DNA from: Bradyrhizobium sp. 21
Lineage (GTDB): Bacteria; Pseudomonadota; Alphaproteobacteria; Rhizobiales; Xanthobacteraceae
NCBI RefSeq assembly: GCF_023073335.1
Contig: NZ_JADPJG010000038.1
Span: 21,084-85,083 of the forward strand
DNA length: 64,000 bases
Direction: 5' to 3'
The position numbers and the translations under genes were made by a program. Below, in pieces: positions 35,116 through 42,817 of this stretch; the first letter of the stretch is position 1, and each line of letters opens with the position of its first letter. The notes below the pieces were generated by a model. That model was not told where the DNA came from and did not search any database. It saw only the letters and a program-made list of their open reading frames with translations.

Positions 35116-36558
35116 ATGGCCTCTGAAGCATTCGCCCTCTCGCCTATGTCTGCCCGCGCGGCCGAGCCGAACGAGCAGGATTACGACGCGATCCGCGAAG
35201 CCTTCATGGAGACCGCGCGCGGCCGCTGGTTCCTCGGCGAGTATGCCAAGCGCAACCGCAATGCGGATACAAGCATGGTGCTCGACGCCGTCGCGAAAAT
35301 CGAAGAAACCCTTGCGGCACAGCGACAACCCGTCGTCGAGGACCGCCTGCCCGAGGCGCTGATCGCGATCCGGCACGCGATCCGCGAAGCCGAGACGATC
35401 GCGATCGCGGCCCTCGATCCCGCGGCCATCGAGGCGAGCCTTTCGGCGATCCCGCGCGGCGTGCGCATCATCAAGGAGATCTCCTGGCGCTGGCGCGAGA
35501 TCGGCGCCGACGGGCGAATCTGCGACCTGATTGATTCGCAGCTCGCCTCGATCGAGGCGGCCTGCGCGCAAGTTTCGACCATCGACCCTCGCGCCGACCT
35601 CAAGGCCGCATTCGATCTGCTCAAGGAACGGATCGACCAGACCGACGGCGACGCAACGCCGCAGGCGGCGAGCCCCTCGCCGGCGCCTGCGCAGGAAACT
35701 CCGCCGCCCGTCGCTGAAGCTCCGCCGATGGCGGCCGCGCCCGCCGCGATGGCAAGCGAGGCACCCGTGGCTTTTACGGAGGCACCGCAGGACATCGCAG
35801 AGGCGATAGAGCCCGAAGCACCCGTGGAAGCAGCAGCCGTGGCAGCAGCAGCCATGGAAGCCGTAGCCATGGAAGCAGCAGCCATGGAAGCGGCCGGCGT
35901 CGCTGAAGCCTTCTCCGTTGCCGAGCCGGCAATGGATGCCGCCCTGGAGCCGGAGATCGTCGCCGAGAGCCAGATCGCGCCTGAGCATGCCGCCTTTGAA
36001 GAGCCGGCCGCCGAGCCCGCCGCTATGGCGGAGGTGACGGACGAATTTTCGCTCGACGCCGCCGCGGAAGCCGAGGACGAAGCCATCCTCGATGCCATCG
36101 CGCTGGAGATGGCCGCGCCCGATCCTGAGTTCGACGAGATCATGGAGCCGGTCGCGATGGAAGCGGCCGTTCCCGAGCCGATGGTTGCCGAGGCCGCGGC
36201 GCCCATTGCAGCCGAGATGCCGGAGCCGACCGCAGCCGTGCCTGCCGCCGCGCCGGTTGTGGAGGAGCCCGTCGAGGAAGCGCCGATCGCGATGGAATCG
36301 CTGGCGCGCCTCACCAACGCCATTGCCGAAGCCGCCGCCGAAGTGATGGAGCAGCCGGCCCCGGCCATGGCAGCGACCGCGATATTCGGCACCGCGCAGA
36401 CAGCGCCGCTTCCGATGCCCTCGCCCGTCCCAGAACCCTCGCTCGGCGCCACCATCCTCGCCAGCGGCATTTTGCAAAAGTCCCGCGCGGCAGCAAACGA
36501 TCCGCTCGCGCCGATCCGCCGCATGACGCAGGCCGAGAAGATCGCGTTTTTCTCGTGA
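35116..36558 (+). CDS. Ala/Glu/Pro-rich protein with conserved N-terminal helical domain
   Basis: A 480-residue cytoplasmic protein. Residues 1-185 form a helical domain with the motif DYDAIREAFMETARGRWFLG followed by EYAKRNRNADT, which I have seen in conserved hypothetical proteins of Rhizobiales, some linked to CheZ-like annotation. Residues 190-440 are low-complexity Ala/Glu/Pro/Val with runs such as AMEAVAMEAAAMEAAG, probably unstructured. The C-terminus (PLAPIRRMTQAEKIAFFS) looks like a short conserved peptide that could bind a partner. The ATG at 35116 is chosen; in-frame starts at 35068 (GTG) and 35146 (ATG) are alternatives. The function is unknown. Confidence 0.72.
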   Translation: MASEAFALSPMSARAAEPNEQDYDAIREAFMETARGRWFLGEYAKRNRNADTSMVLDAVAKIEETLAAQRQPVVEDRLPEALIAIRHAIREAETIAIAALDPAAIEASLSAIPRGVRIIKEISWRWREIGADGRICDLIDSQLASIEAACAQVSTIDPRADLKAAFDLLKERIDQTDGDATPQAASPSPAPAQETPPPVAEAPPMAAAPAAMASEAPVAFTEAPQDIAEAIEPEAPVEAAAVAAAAMEAVAMEAAAMEAAGVAEAFSVAEPAMDAALEPEIVAESQIAPEHAAFEEPAAEPAAMAEVTDEFSLDAAAEAEDEAILDAIALEMAAPDPEFDEIMEPVAMEAAVPEPMVAEAAAPIAAEMPEPTAAVPAAAPVVEEPVEEAPIAMESLARLTNAIAEAAAEVMEQPAPAMAATAIFGTAQTAPLPMPSPVPEPSLGATILASGILQKSRAAANDPLAPIRRMTQAEKIAFFS

Positions 36559-36592
36559 GGGGGCGGACCTCAAGAACCCGGTCATCCCAACC

Positions 36593-36946
36593 ATGTCCCC
36601 CACCGCAGACACAATCACCCTCTGGCGCCCTGTCGGACCGAAGGAGCTGGAGCTGATCCGCCAATCCGGCATGCGTGCGTTTCCGCCGCGCCTGCCGGAC
36701 CAGCCGATCTTCTATCCGGTGCTGACCGAGGACTATGCTGCCAAGATCGCGCGCGACTGGAATGTCCCGGCGAGTGGTTCGGGCTATGTGACGCGCTTTG
36801 AAATCGAGCGGAGCTTCATCGCGAAATATGACGTCCAGGAGGCCGGCGGACGCACGCATCTGGAGTACTGGATCCCGGCCGAAGACCTCGATGCGTTCAA
36901 TGCCGCGATCGTCGGCTTGATCGAGGTGGTCCGCAGCTTTCCCTAG
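36593..36946 (+). CDS. Conserved small protein (ADP-ribosylation/crystallin J1-type annotation)
   Basis: A 117-residue cytoplasmic protein of a family usually named ADP-ribosylation/crystallin J1. The family pattern is visible: LWRPVGPKELELI, AFPPRLPDQPIFYPVL, YAAKIARDWNV and EYWIPAEDLDAFN. There is no large ADP-ribosylglycohydrolase domain, so that name rests on distant similarity and no activity can be claimed. It lies 34 bases after the Ala-rich gene on the same strand and may be cotranscribed. The stop is followed seven bases later by the end of a converging 50-codon gene. Confidence 0.75.
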   Translation: MSPTADTITLWRPVGPKELELIRQSGMRAFPPRLPDQPIFYPVLTEDYAAKIARDWNVPASGSGYVTRFEIERSFIAKYDVQEAGGRTHLEYWIPAEDLDAFNAAIVGLIEVVRSFP

Positions 36947-36953
36947 CTGTTGA

Positions 36954-37106
36954 TCACTTCCCCTGGATCTTCAGACCGTTGGGACCGACGTTGATCTGAA
37001 GACCATCCGGCTGTTTCTTGGCCTGGTAGAGGTTGTAGCTGAGCACGCCGACAACAACGACCAGCGCGCCGACGAGAAGAAACAGGATATTGCGATTGAT
37101 GACCAT
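36954..37106 (-). CDS. Small single-pass membrane protein, 50 residues
   Basis: A 50-residue protein read on the minus strand from the ATG at 37106 to the TGA at 36954. It has a hydrophobic helix at about 7-24 (ILFLLVGALVVVVGVLSY) and a hydrophilic tail ending QINVGPNGLKIQGK. The clean amphipathic layout, third-position GC bias and the patterned tail (LQINVGPNGLKIQ, a beta-hairpin-like repeat) argue for a real gene. The function is unknown; it should be an inner-membrane protein with a short exposed tail. It converges with the gene at 36593. Confidence 0.7.
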   Translation of the reverse strand: MVINRNILFLLVGALVVVVGVLSYNLYQAKKQPDGLQINVGPNGLKIQGK

Positions 37107-37265
37107 CGGCTTTCCGTTGAGCTGCTTGCGTTGTTGGGCCAGTCCGCGAGCAGATCAGGTGATCGCCGTCCCGCGGGGGAGATAAGCCTCGCTCCCGATT
37201 CAAGTTCCCGGAAGGTCGCTGTTTTGATGCAAATCGCGGCGGCGAGACACTGCGCGGGTGATACG

Positions 37266-37625
37266 TCACCCGCAATTCCAGACCGCGCCGATCGGCGTCC
37301 GCGTCCAGCACGGACCAAAACTGCCGCCATTGTAGCGGCCGCCGCCGAAACCGGGTCGGCCGAAATAGCGCCATTCGCCATCCCAGCCGTAATATTGGGG
37401 CACCGGGTCGATGTACCAGTGGCGGCGGTCGCTTGGCGACATCCGGCGCATCGCCTCCTTCTGCTTGTAGAGCGGAATGCTGTTGCTCAGCGGCTGGCGA
37501 TAGCCCGGCAGGAAGCCGTAGCCATGCCAGGCTTGCTTGGGGCGCTTTTGAACGGACGCCGCGGGCGCGACAGCGGGCAACAGCGATAGGACGATAGCGA
37601 CAGATAGACACATAAGGCGCGACAT
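37266..37625 (-). CDS. Small exported protein rich in Gly/Tyr/Trp
   Basis: A 119-residue exported protein. The ATG at 37625 gives a standard signal peptide (MSRLMCLSVAIVLSLLPAVAPA); an upstream in-frame ATG would spoil it. The mature part is rich in aromatic residues, Gly, Arg and Pro (WHGYGFLPGYRQP, RHWYIDPVPQYYGWDGEW, GFGGGRYNGG) with two Cys near the end (PCWTRTPIGAVWNCG). This composition is typical of small rhizobial envelope proteins of unknown role. Confidence 0.75.
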   Translation of the reverse strand: MSRLMCLSVAIVLSLLPAVAPAASVQKRPKQAWHGYGFLPGYRQPLSNSIPLYKQKEAMRRMSPSDRRHWYIDPVPQYYGWDGEWRYFGRPGFGGGRYNGGSFGPCWTRTPIGAVWNCG

Positions 37626-37769
37626 GGAGAGACCATAGACAGTCGATTGGGGTATGACCATTCAAATTCGGGTGCAAAGTTCAGTCCTCGGGCATCGCGA
37701 TGTAACAAAACCCATCGCGAAACCGAAGAGATCTGGGGACGGAAATTCTATCACCGAAGGTATGGAAGC

Positions 37770-38105
37770 ATGATTGGCGAAGTGATTGTTGTCGGTGACC
37801 TCAAGCTGCGGGACAGCGTCTCACTCGAGGAATACCACCGCCTCGGCGAGACCATGTACGATATCGTCAGCCGCCTCCCGGGCTTTGTGTCGGTCAAATC
37901 ATTCAAGGCCGATGATGGCGAGGAGCTCACACTGTTTCGCTTTGCTTCGGAGGAGGCGCTCGAAGCCTGGCGCACCCACCCCGAACATGTCGAGACGATG
38001 AAGCGAGGACATGCCGAATTCTACTCAAGCGGATTCCTGCAGATCTGCAAGGTGATCCGCGAAGTCGGCCCGTTCGAGCACGTCAGCCGATCACACCCTT
38101 CCTGA
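37770..38105 (+). CDS. Antibiotic biosynthesis monooxygenase (ABM) domain protein
   Basis: A 111-residue dimeric alpha-beta-barrel fold protein. The pattern LPGFVSVKSFKADDGEELTLF with SEEALEAWRTHPEH is typical of the ABM superfamily, which includes cofactor-free quinol monooxygenases and many small proteins of unknown activity. The ATG at 37770 opens the domain; the upstream extension is unlike protein. The last 23 bases overlap the converging RbsD/FucU gene. The substrate is unknown. Confidence 0.85.
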   Translation: MIGEVIVVGDLKLRDSVSLEEYHRLGETMYDIVSRLPGFVSVKSFKADDGEELTLFRFASEEALEAWRTHPEHVETMKRGHAEFYSSGFLQICKVIREVGPFEHVSRSHPS

Positions 38106-38526
38106 TCAGGAAACATCCATAGCCCCTGCTGTCGCCGACCTGCACCACGCCGAAGCCCGCCGCTGCCGCGCGATAAAAATCCGGCCGCGCGAGTTTGCCT
38201 GGCGTGACGGGGCGGCCGGCAGCGCGTTCGATCTCGGCGAGCACGGCGCGCTGCACGTCGGGAACGCGGTCGGGATCGTCGACCGGCATCATCACGCGCA
38301 CCGGATCGGGATCGAAATCGTCGAGCGGGTAGACTGACATGATGGCGCGGGCGGCCGTCTCCATGCTCATGCCCGGCAACTGGATCAGGCGCTGCGAGGT
38401 GGTGCTCTGCGCGATGCGGGTTGCCGGATGATTGGCATCGACGAAAACGAGGTCGTCGCCATGGCCCATCGAGGCCAAGAGCCAGAGCAGGTCGGGCGTG
38501 AGGATCGGATCGATCGATTTCAGCAT
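38083..38526 (-). CDS. RbsD/FucU family sugar mutarotase
   Basis: A 147-residue protein of the RbsD/FucU family, which interconverts the anomers of ribose or fucose. The family motif MGHGDDLVFVDANHPA (about 21-36) holds the catalytic His, and the C-terminal end AAAGFGVVQVGDSRGYGCFL carries the second conserved stretch. The ATG at 38526 is chosen to give the typical MLKSIDPILTPDLL opening. No sugar ABC transporter or kinase lies beside it, so the sugar is unknown. FucU-like is more likely than RbsD from the length. Confidence 0.87.
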   Translation of the reverse strand: MLKSIDPILTPDLLWLLASMGHGDDLVFVDANHPATRIAQSTTSQRLIQLPGMSMETAARAIMSVYPLDDFDPDPVRVMMPVDDPDRVPDVQRAVLAEIERAAGRPVTPGKLARPDFYRAAAAGFGVVQVGDSRGYGCFLIRKGVIG

Positions 38527-38658
38527 GCCGCCGGGTTCCAACGTGATTCAGGTCACGCATCGTAGCACGGTGATCGGCATCACGTACCCAAGGCTCGAAC
38601 GCGGCCTAGCTTGCTCGCAACCAATCTCGCATCGAGATCAGTGCCAGAGGAGCACGCC

Positions 38659-40443
38659 ATGTTCCGCCTAAGACCTTTCCTGATGACCGCGGGCCTTTTT
38701 GGAAGCCTGTTCGGGTTCGCCTGCGGCCCCGTTTCCGCGCAAGTCGCCCCGGTCGCGCCGGCCCCCACCGCGCTGCAAGGCCCCGAGCAGCGGGTCGCGC
38801 TGGTGATCGGCAATTCGAACTACCAGAATGCGCCGCAGCTCGCCAATCCCGACAACGACGCCCAGTCGATGGCACAGTTCCTGAACTCGGCCGGCTTCGA
38901 AGTGGTCGCCGCGACCGACCTGACCCAGAACGACATGCTTCGCGTGGTGCAGGACTTTTCCGCGAAAGTGTCCGCGCGCGGTCCGAACACGGTGGCGATG
39001 GTCTATTACGCCGGTCACGGCGTGCAGCTCGCCGGCGAGAACTATCTCGTTCCCGTCGACGCCAAGGTGTCGAGCCAGACCGAGCTCGTCAACAATTCGG
39101 TGCGCCTGGTCGACGTGATGTCGACGCTGGAGACGATCCCGAGCCGCATGCGCATCGTCATCCTCGATGCCTGCCGCAACAACCCCTTCCCGAACGTCAA
39201 CGACGCCGGCCGCGGCCTCGCCATCGTCGATGCGCCGAACGGCTCGATCGTGGGCTACTCGACCGCGCCGGGCGCGGAAGCGCAGGACGGCACCGGCGGC
39301 CACAGCCCCTACACCCAGGCCTTCCTCAACGTCGCGCGCGAGCCCAACGTCCCGATCGAGCAGCTGTTCAAGCGCGTGCGTCTCCAGGTGAATCAGACCA
39401 CCAGCGGCGCGCAGATCCCGTGGGAGAGCTCGTCGCTGACGAGCGATTTCACCTTCTTCGGCGACACCGCAATTGCCGCCAACCGCGCGCCGGTGAATGC
39501 GCCGGTGGTACAGATGGCCTCCAATTTGCCGAGCCGTTCCACGCGCCAGGCCTATGACTACGTCGTGTCCGAGGGACGCCCGGAGTACTATCAGGAGTTC
39601 ATCACGATGTATCCGCATGACCCGCTGTGCGATCACGTCCGCTGGCTGCTCAACAACCTGCTGCTCTCGCAGGCCTGGCACAAGACGGTGCTCGCGAACT
39701 CGCCGGTCGCCTACAAGAACTTCTACGACAGCTACGGCAACACCCCCTATGCGCAGGTCGCGCTGAAGCTGGAGGCCCAGCCGAAGTTGATCCCCTTGAT
39801 GCAGGCGACCAAGTTCCTGGCTCCGCAGAACATCGCCCCGACCTTCAAGATCGGCAATCTCGGCCAGCCCAAATACATGCCGTTGCAGGGCAACGGTGGT
39901 GGCCAGATGAACGGAAATCTGCCGGCCGTGCAGAAGCCGGTCGACGGCAACGTCATCGGCAAGCTCGGCAATGGCGGTCAGATCGTCAACCAGCAGAACG
40001 GCACACCGTCGCAGACCCCGGGCAAGATCGTCACCCTGCCTGCGCCGACCAACACGACCAGCAACAATGGCGGCATCGGCAAGATCGTGACCCTGCCTGC
40101 GACCAACAACACGCCGAATGGCGGCAGCAATGCCGGCAATGCCAACGGCGCTACCAACGGCAACCCTGGCAAGATCGTGAGCATGCCGGTGAATGTCGGC
40201 AAGGGCGGCACGAACGTCGACGCGAAGCCGGTCACCGTTCAGACGCAGACCAACCCGATCCGCATCAACAACGGCGTGAAGCTCAACAACAATCCGGTGA
40301 ACAAGGTGCAGGTCCAGAATTCCAGCCCGCAGTTCAACACGACCAACCGGATCGGCAATAGCGGCGGCAGCAACTTCCGCCAGTCGATGAACCAATCGTC
40401 GAACATGGGCGGCGGCAACAATCACCGCAGCTTCATGCACTGA
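38659..40443 (+). CDS. Exported caspase-family (peptidase C14) protein
   Basis: A 594-residue exported protein. A signal peptide (to about residue 28, PVSAQ) precedes a caspase/metacaspase-like p20 domain at about 45-280. The catalytic His120 lies in VYYAGHGVQLAGENY and Cys172 in ILDACRNNPF, so the dyad is intact. The nearby EAQDGTGGHSPYTQAFL is also typical. A helical region follows (about 300-420), then a 180-residue Asn/Gly-rich tail with three GKIVTLP/GKIVSMP segments. It probably acts in the periplasm. The ATG at 38659 is chosen for the signal peptide. Substrates of bacterial C14 proteins are mostly unknown. Confidence 0.88.
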   Translation: MFRLRPFLMTAGLFGSLFGFACGPVSAQVAPVAPAPTALQGPEQRVALVIGNSNYQNAPQLANPDNDAQSMAQFLNSAGFEVVAATDLTQNDMLRVVQDFSAKVSARGPNTVAMVYYAGHGVQLAGENYLVPVDAKVSSQTELVNNSVRLVDVMSTLETIPSRMRIVILDACRNNPFPNVNDAGRGLAIVDAPNGSIVGYSTAPGAEAQDGTGGHSPYTQAFLNVAREPNVPIEQLFKRVRLQVNQTTSGAQIPWESSSLTSDFTFFGDTAIAANRAPVNAPVVQMASNLPSRSTRQAYDYVVSEGRPEYYQEFITMYPHDPLCDHVRWLLNNLLLSQAWHKTVLANSPVAYKNFYDSYGNTPYAQVALKLEAQPKLIPLMQATKFLAPQNIAPTFKIGNLGQPKYMPLQGNGGGQMNGNLPAVQKPVDGNVIGKLGNGGQIVNQQNGTPSQTPGKIVTLPAPTNTTSNNGGIGKIVTLPATNNTPNGGSNAGNANGATNGNPGKIVSMPVNVGKGGTNVDAKPVTVQTQTNPIRINNGVKLNNNPVNKVQVQNSSPQFNTTNRIGNSGGSNFRQSMNQSSNMGGGNNHRSFMH

Positions 40444-40468
40444 TCGCGGCCGGCCATACCACGACAAA

Positions 40469-40497
40469 GGGGCAGAGCGGTAACGCTCTGCCTCTCT
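40469..40497 (+). terminator. Rho-independent terminator after the caspase-like gene
   Basis: Stem GGCAGAGCG-(GTAA)-CGCTCTGCC followed by TCTCTT, 27 bases past the stop. Confidence 0.8.
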
Positions 40498-40560
40498 TCA
40501 TGTCAGAACATGATCAGCTAAACTGGGGCTCGGCCTTTTGCGCGACCTGAGCGCACGCCT

Positions 40561-40692
40561 CGTCCTTCGAGACGACCGCTCCGCGGTCTCCTCAGGATGA
40601 GGCTAATCGGCATCGGCGCCCGTTGAAACTCCTGCCGCGCACTCCGTCCTCATCCTGAGGAGCCCGCCCAAAGCGGGCGTCTCGAAGGATAG
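40561..40692. repeat. Intergenic palindromic element in inverted halves
   Basis: The left half (40561-40602) contains CGTCCTTCGAGACG, a hairpin (ACCGCTCCGCGGT) and CTCCTCAGGATGAGG. The right half (40648-40692) contains the complements in reverse order: CCTCATCCTGAGGAG, a different hairpin (CCCGCCCAAAGCGGG) and CGTCTCGAAGGAT. The two halves form one large interrupted palindrome of the CTCAGGATGAGG type, common between genes in these genomes. Confidence 0.78.
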
Positions 40693-40715
40693 GCCGCAGG
40701 GAAAACGCTCCCAAT

Positions 40716-41699
40716 TCAGGCCACCAGCTCGGCAAACAGATCGGCGTCGACATTGCCGCCGGAGAGCACGATGACGACGTTCTTCCCGGCGACATCGAGA
40801 CGCCCCGCAAGCAGCGCCGCCAGGCCGACCGCGCCGCCCGGCTCCACCACGAGCTTCAGCTCGCGATAGGCAAAGGCGACGGCCGCGCCGACTTCCTTGT
40901 CCGACGCGGTCACGCCGCGCGCCAGGAGCTTGCTGTTGATCGCAAACGTCATCTCGCCGGGGATCAGGGCCATCAGCGCATCGCAGATGGTGCGGCCGGC
41001 CGGCCCGTGCGGCTCGCGATGGCCTGCGGTCAGCGAAAGGCCGTGATCGTCGAACGATTCGGGCTCGGCGACGACGATTTCGGCCAGCGGATAGCGCGCC
41101 TTCACCGCAGTTGCGACGCCCGCGATCAGGCCGCCGCCGGAGGCCGGCGCCACCACGATGTCGGGTGCAAGGCCGAGCGCCGCCATGTCTTCCGCAATCT
41201 CGCGGCCGGCGGTGCCCTGCCCCGCGATCACGAAGGGATCGTCGTAGGGCCTGACCAGCGTCGCGCCGCGCTTCTCGGCGATGCCGCGCGAGATCGCTTC
41301 GCGGTCGTCGCGATCGCGGTCATACAGCACCACCTCGGCGCCATAGGATCTGGTGCGCTCGCGCTTCGACAGCGGCGCATCCGTAGGCATTACGATGGTC
41401 GCGTGCATGTCGAGGATCTTTGCCGCCGCCGCCACGCCTTGGGCATGGTTGCCGGAGGAGAAGGCGACGACACCGCCGGCCCGCTTGTCCTGCGGGATCG
41501 AGGCGACCTTGTTGAAGGCACCGCGGAACTTGAACGAGCCGGTACGCTGGAGCATCTCCGGCTTCACGAACACCTTTGCACCGACGCGCTCGTTGAGCAC
41601 GGGAAAGGACAACAGCGGGGTGCGGATGGCGAAGGGCGCGATCACCCGCGCCGCGGCATCGATGTCGGCAGGGCCGATCGGGAGGAGCTGTTCGGTCAT
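40716..41699 (-). CDS. Threonine/serine dehydratase (threonine ammonia-lyase family)
   Basis: A 327-residue fold-type II PLP enzyme. The PLP Lys lies in TGSFKFRGAFN, with SSGNHAQGVA and the phosphate loop ASGGGLIAG. It lacks a C-terminal ACT/regulatory domain, so it belongs to the short catabolic threonine dehydratase/serine racemase group and would convert threonine to 2-oxobutanoate (or serine to pyruvate). The ATG at 41699 is chosen over a long non-protein-like extension. It lies 61 bases downstream of the glycosyltransferase gene on the same strand but with no clear functional link. Confidence 0.88.
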   Translation of the reverse strand: MTEQLLPIGPADIDAAARVIAPFAIRTPLLSFPVLNERVGAKVFVKPEMLQRTGSFKFRGAFNKVASIPQDKRAGGVVAFSSGNHAQGVAAAAKILDMHATIVMPTDAPLSKRERTRSYGAEVVLYDRDRDDREAISRGIAEKRGATLVRPYDDPFVIAGQGTAGREIAEDMAALGLAPDIVVAPASGGGLIAGVATAVKARYPLAEIVVAEPESFDDHGLSLTAGHREPHGPAGRTICDALMALIPGEMTFAINSKLLARGVTASDKEVGAAVAFAYRELKLVVEPGGAVGLAALLAGRLDVAGKNVVIVLSGGNVDADLFAELVA

Positions 41700-41760
41700 G
41701 ACTGACCTTATCGCGGCCGATGAGGCGCGGGCAAGACATCTCCGCGCGAGGATTTGCCCG

Positions 41761-42804
41761 TCAGGCGACGAAGCGTGGCGGTTCCGCGGCGTTCCGGCCC
41801 GGCAGCACCGCGCAGGCTGTCTGGATGCTGTCGATAAAAGCCCGGGCCGAGGCCTCCCAGGTGTAGTTGGCGGCGAATTCGACGCAGTCCTGCCGGGAGA
41901 CGTCGAGCGCGGCGAAGCAGGCGCTGCGCAGATCGTGATCGAGCGCGCCGACCGGCGCATCGCCGATCACGTCGCGGGGCCCCTTTACAGGGAAGGCTGC
42001 GACCGGCAGGCCGCTTGCCAGCGCTTCCAGCAGGACCAGGCCGAAGGTGTCGGTCTTGCTCGGAAACACGAAGACGTCCGCCGCAGCATAGATCTCCGCC
42101 AGCGCCTCGCCGTGCTTTTCGCCCAGGAAGATCGCATCCGGATAGGCTTCTTCGAGCGAGGCCCGCGCCGGACCGTCGCCGACGATCACCTTGGTGCCGG
42201 GCAGGTCGAGCTCGAGGAACGCTTCGAGGTTCTTCTCCACCGCGACCCGGCCGACCGAGAGGAACACCGGTGCCGGCAGACAGAGATCGATCGCGCGGGG
42301 ATGGAACAAATGGGTGTCGACGCCGCGCGGCCATAGCGCGACGTTGGCAAAGCCGCGCTCGCGGAGCTCGCGGGCGAGCGCCGGCGTTGCCGCCATCACG
42401 GCGCGGCTGGGGCTGTGGAAACGGCGCAGCGCCCGCCAGATCAGGGATTCCGGCACCGGCACGCGGGCGCGGACATATTCGGGAAAGCGGGTGTGGAAGC
42501 TGGTCGTGAACGGCAGCTTGCGCTGGCGGCAATAGCGGCGGACCATCAGGCCGATCGGCCCCTCCGTCGCGATGTGGATGCTGTCAGGACACGCCTCTTC
42601 GACCAGCTTGGCGATTCGCGCCGGGCGCGGCATCGCCAGCCGCACGTCGCGATAGCTGGGCATCGCAAAGGTGCGAAACGATTGCGGCGTCAGGAACGTA
42701 AATTCGGCGCCGAGCGCCTCCGCGGCATCAGCGAGCTTGGTCAGCGTCCGAACCACACCGTTGACTTGCGGGTGCCAGGCGTCGGTCGCGACCAGGATGC
42801 GCAT
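41761..42804 (-). CDS. GT4-family glycosyltransferase
   Basis: A 347-residue GT-B glycosyltransferase (CAZy GT4-like). The N-terminal opening ILVATDAWHPQVNGVVRTL and the donor-binding region VGRVAVEKNLEAFLELDLPG with the E-x7-E motif (DTFGLVLLEALASG) are typical. It is soluble or peripheral, and related enzymes (mannosyl-, glucosyl- or sulfoquinovosyl-type) glycosylate diacylglycerol, phosphatidylinositol or cell-surface lipids. The gene follows the LpxH-like gene by 13 bases on the same strand, so the two are probably one operon for a lipid or glycolipid product. Confidence 0.88.
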   Translation of the reverse strand: MRILVATDAWHPQVNGVVRTLTKLADAAEALGAEFTFLTPQSFRTFAMPSYRDVRLAMPRPARIAKLVEEACPDSIHIATEGPIGLMVRRYCRQRKLPFTTSFHTRFPEYVRARVPVPESLIWRALRRFHSPSRAVMAATPALARELRERGFANVALWPRGVDTHLFHPRAIDLCLPAPVFLSVGRVAVEKNLEAFLELDLPGTKVIVGDGPARASLEEAYPDAIFLGEKHGEALAEIYAAADVFVFPSKTDTFGLVLLEALASGLPVAAFPVKGPRDVIGDAPVGALDHDLRSACFAALDVSRQDCVEFAANYTWEASARAFIDSIQTACAVLPGRNAAEPPRFVA

Positions 42805-42817
42805 CAGGCTGCCTCTG

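Noticed and set aside
35041..36672. N-terminal extension that would make the HcaT-like transporter 942 residues
   Set aside because: The extension is antisense to the Ala-rich gene and reads as His/Arg/Gly-rich low complexity. The transporter begins naturally at 35040 with its first helix.
38668..40467. 599-codon open frame antisense to the caspase-like gene
   Set aside because: Low-complexity Arg/Asp/His-rich sequence without domains, opposite a gene with signal peptide and intact catalytic dyad.
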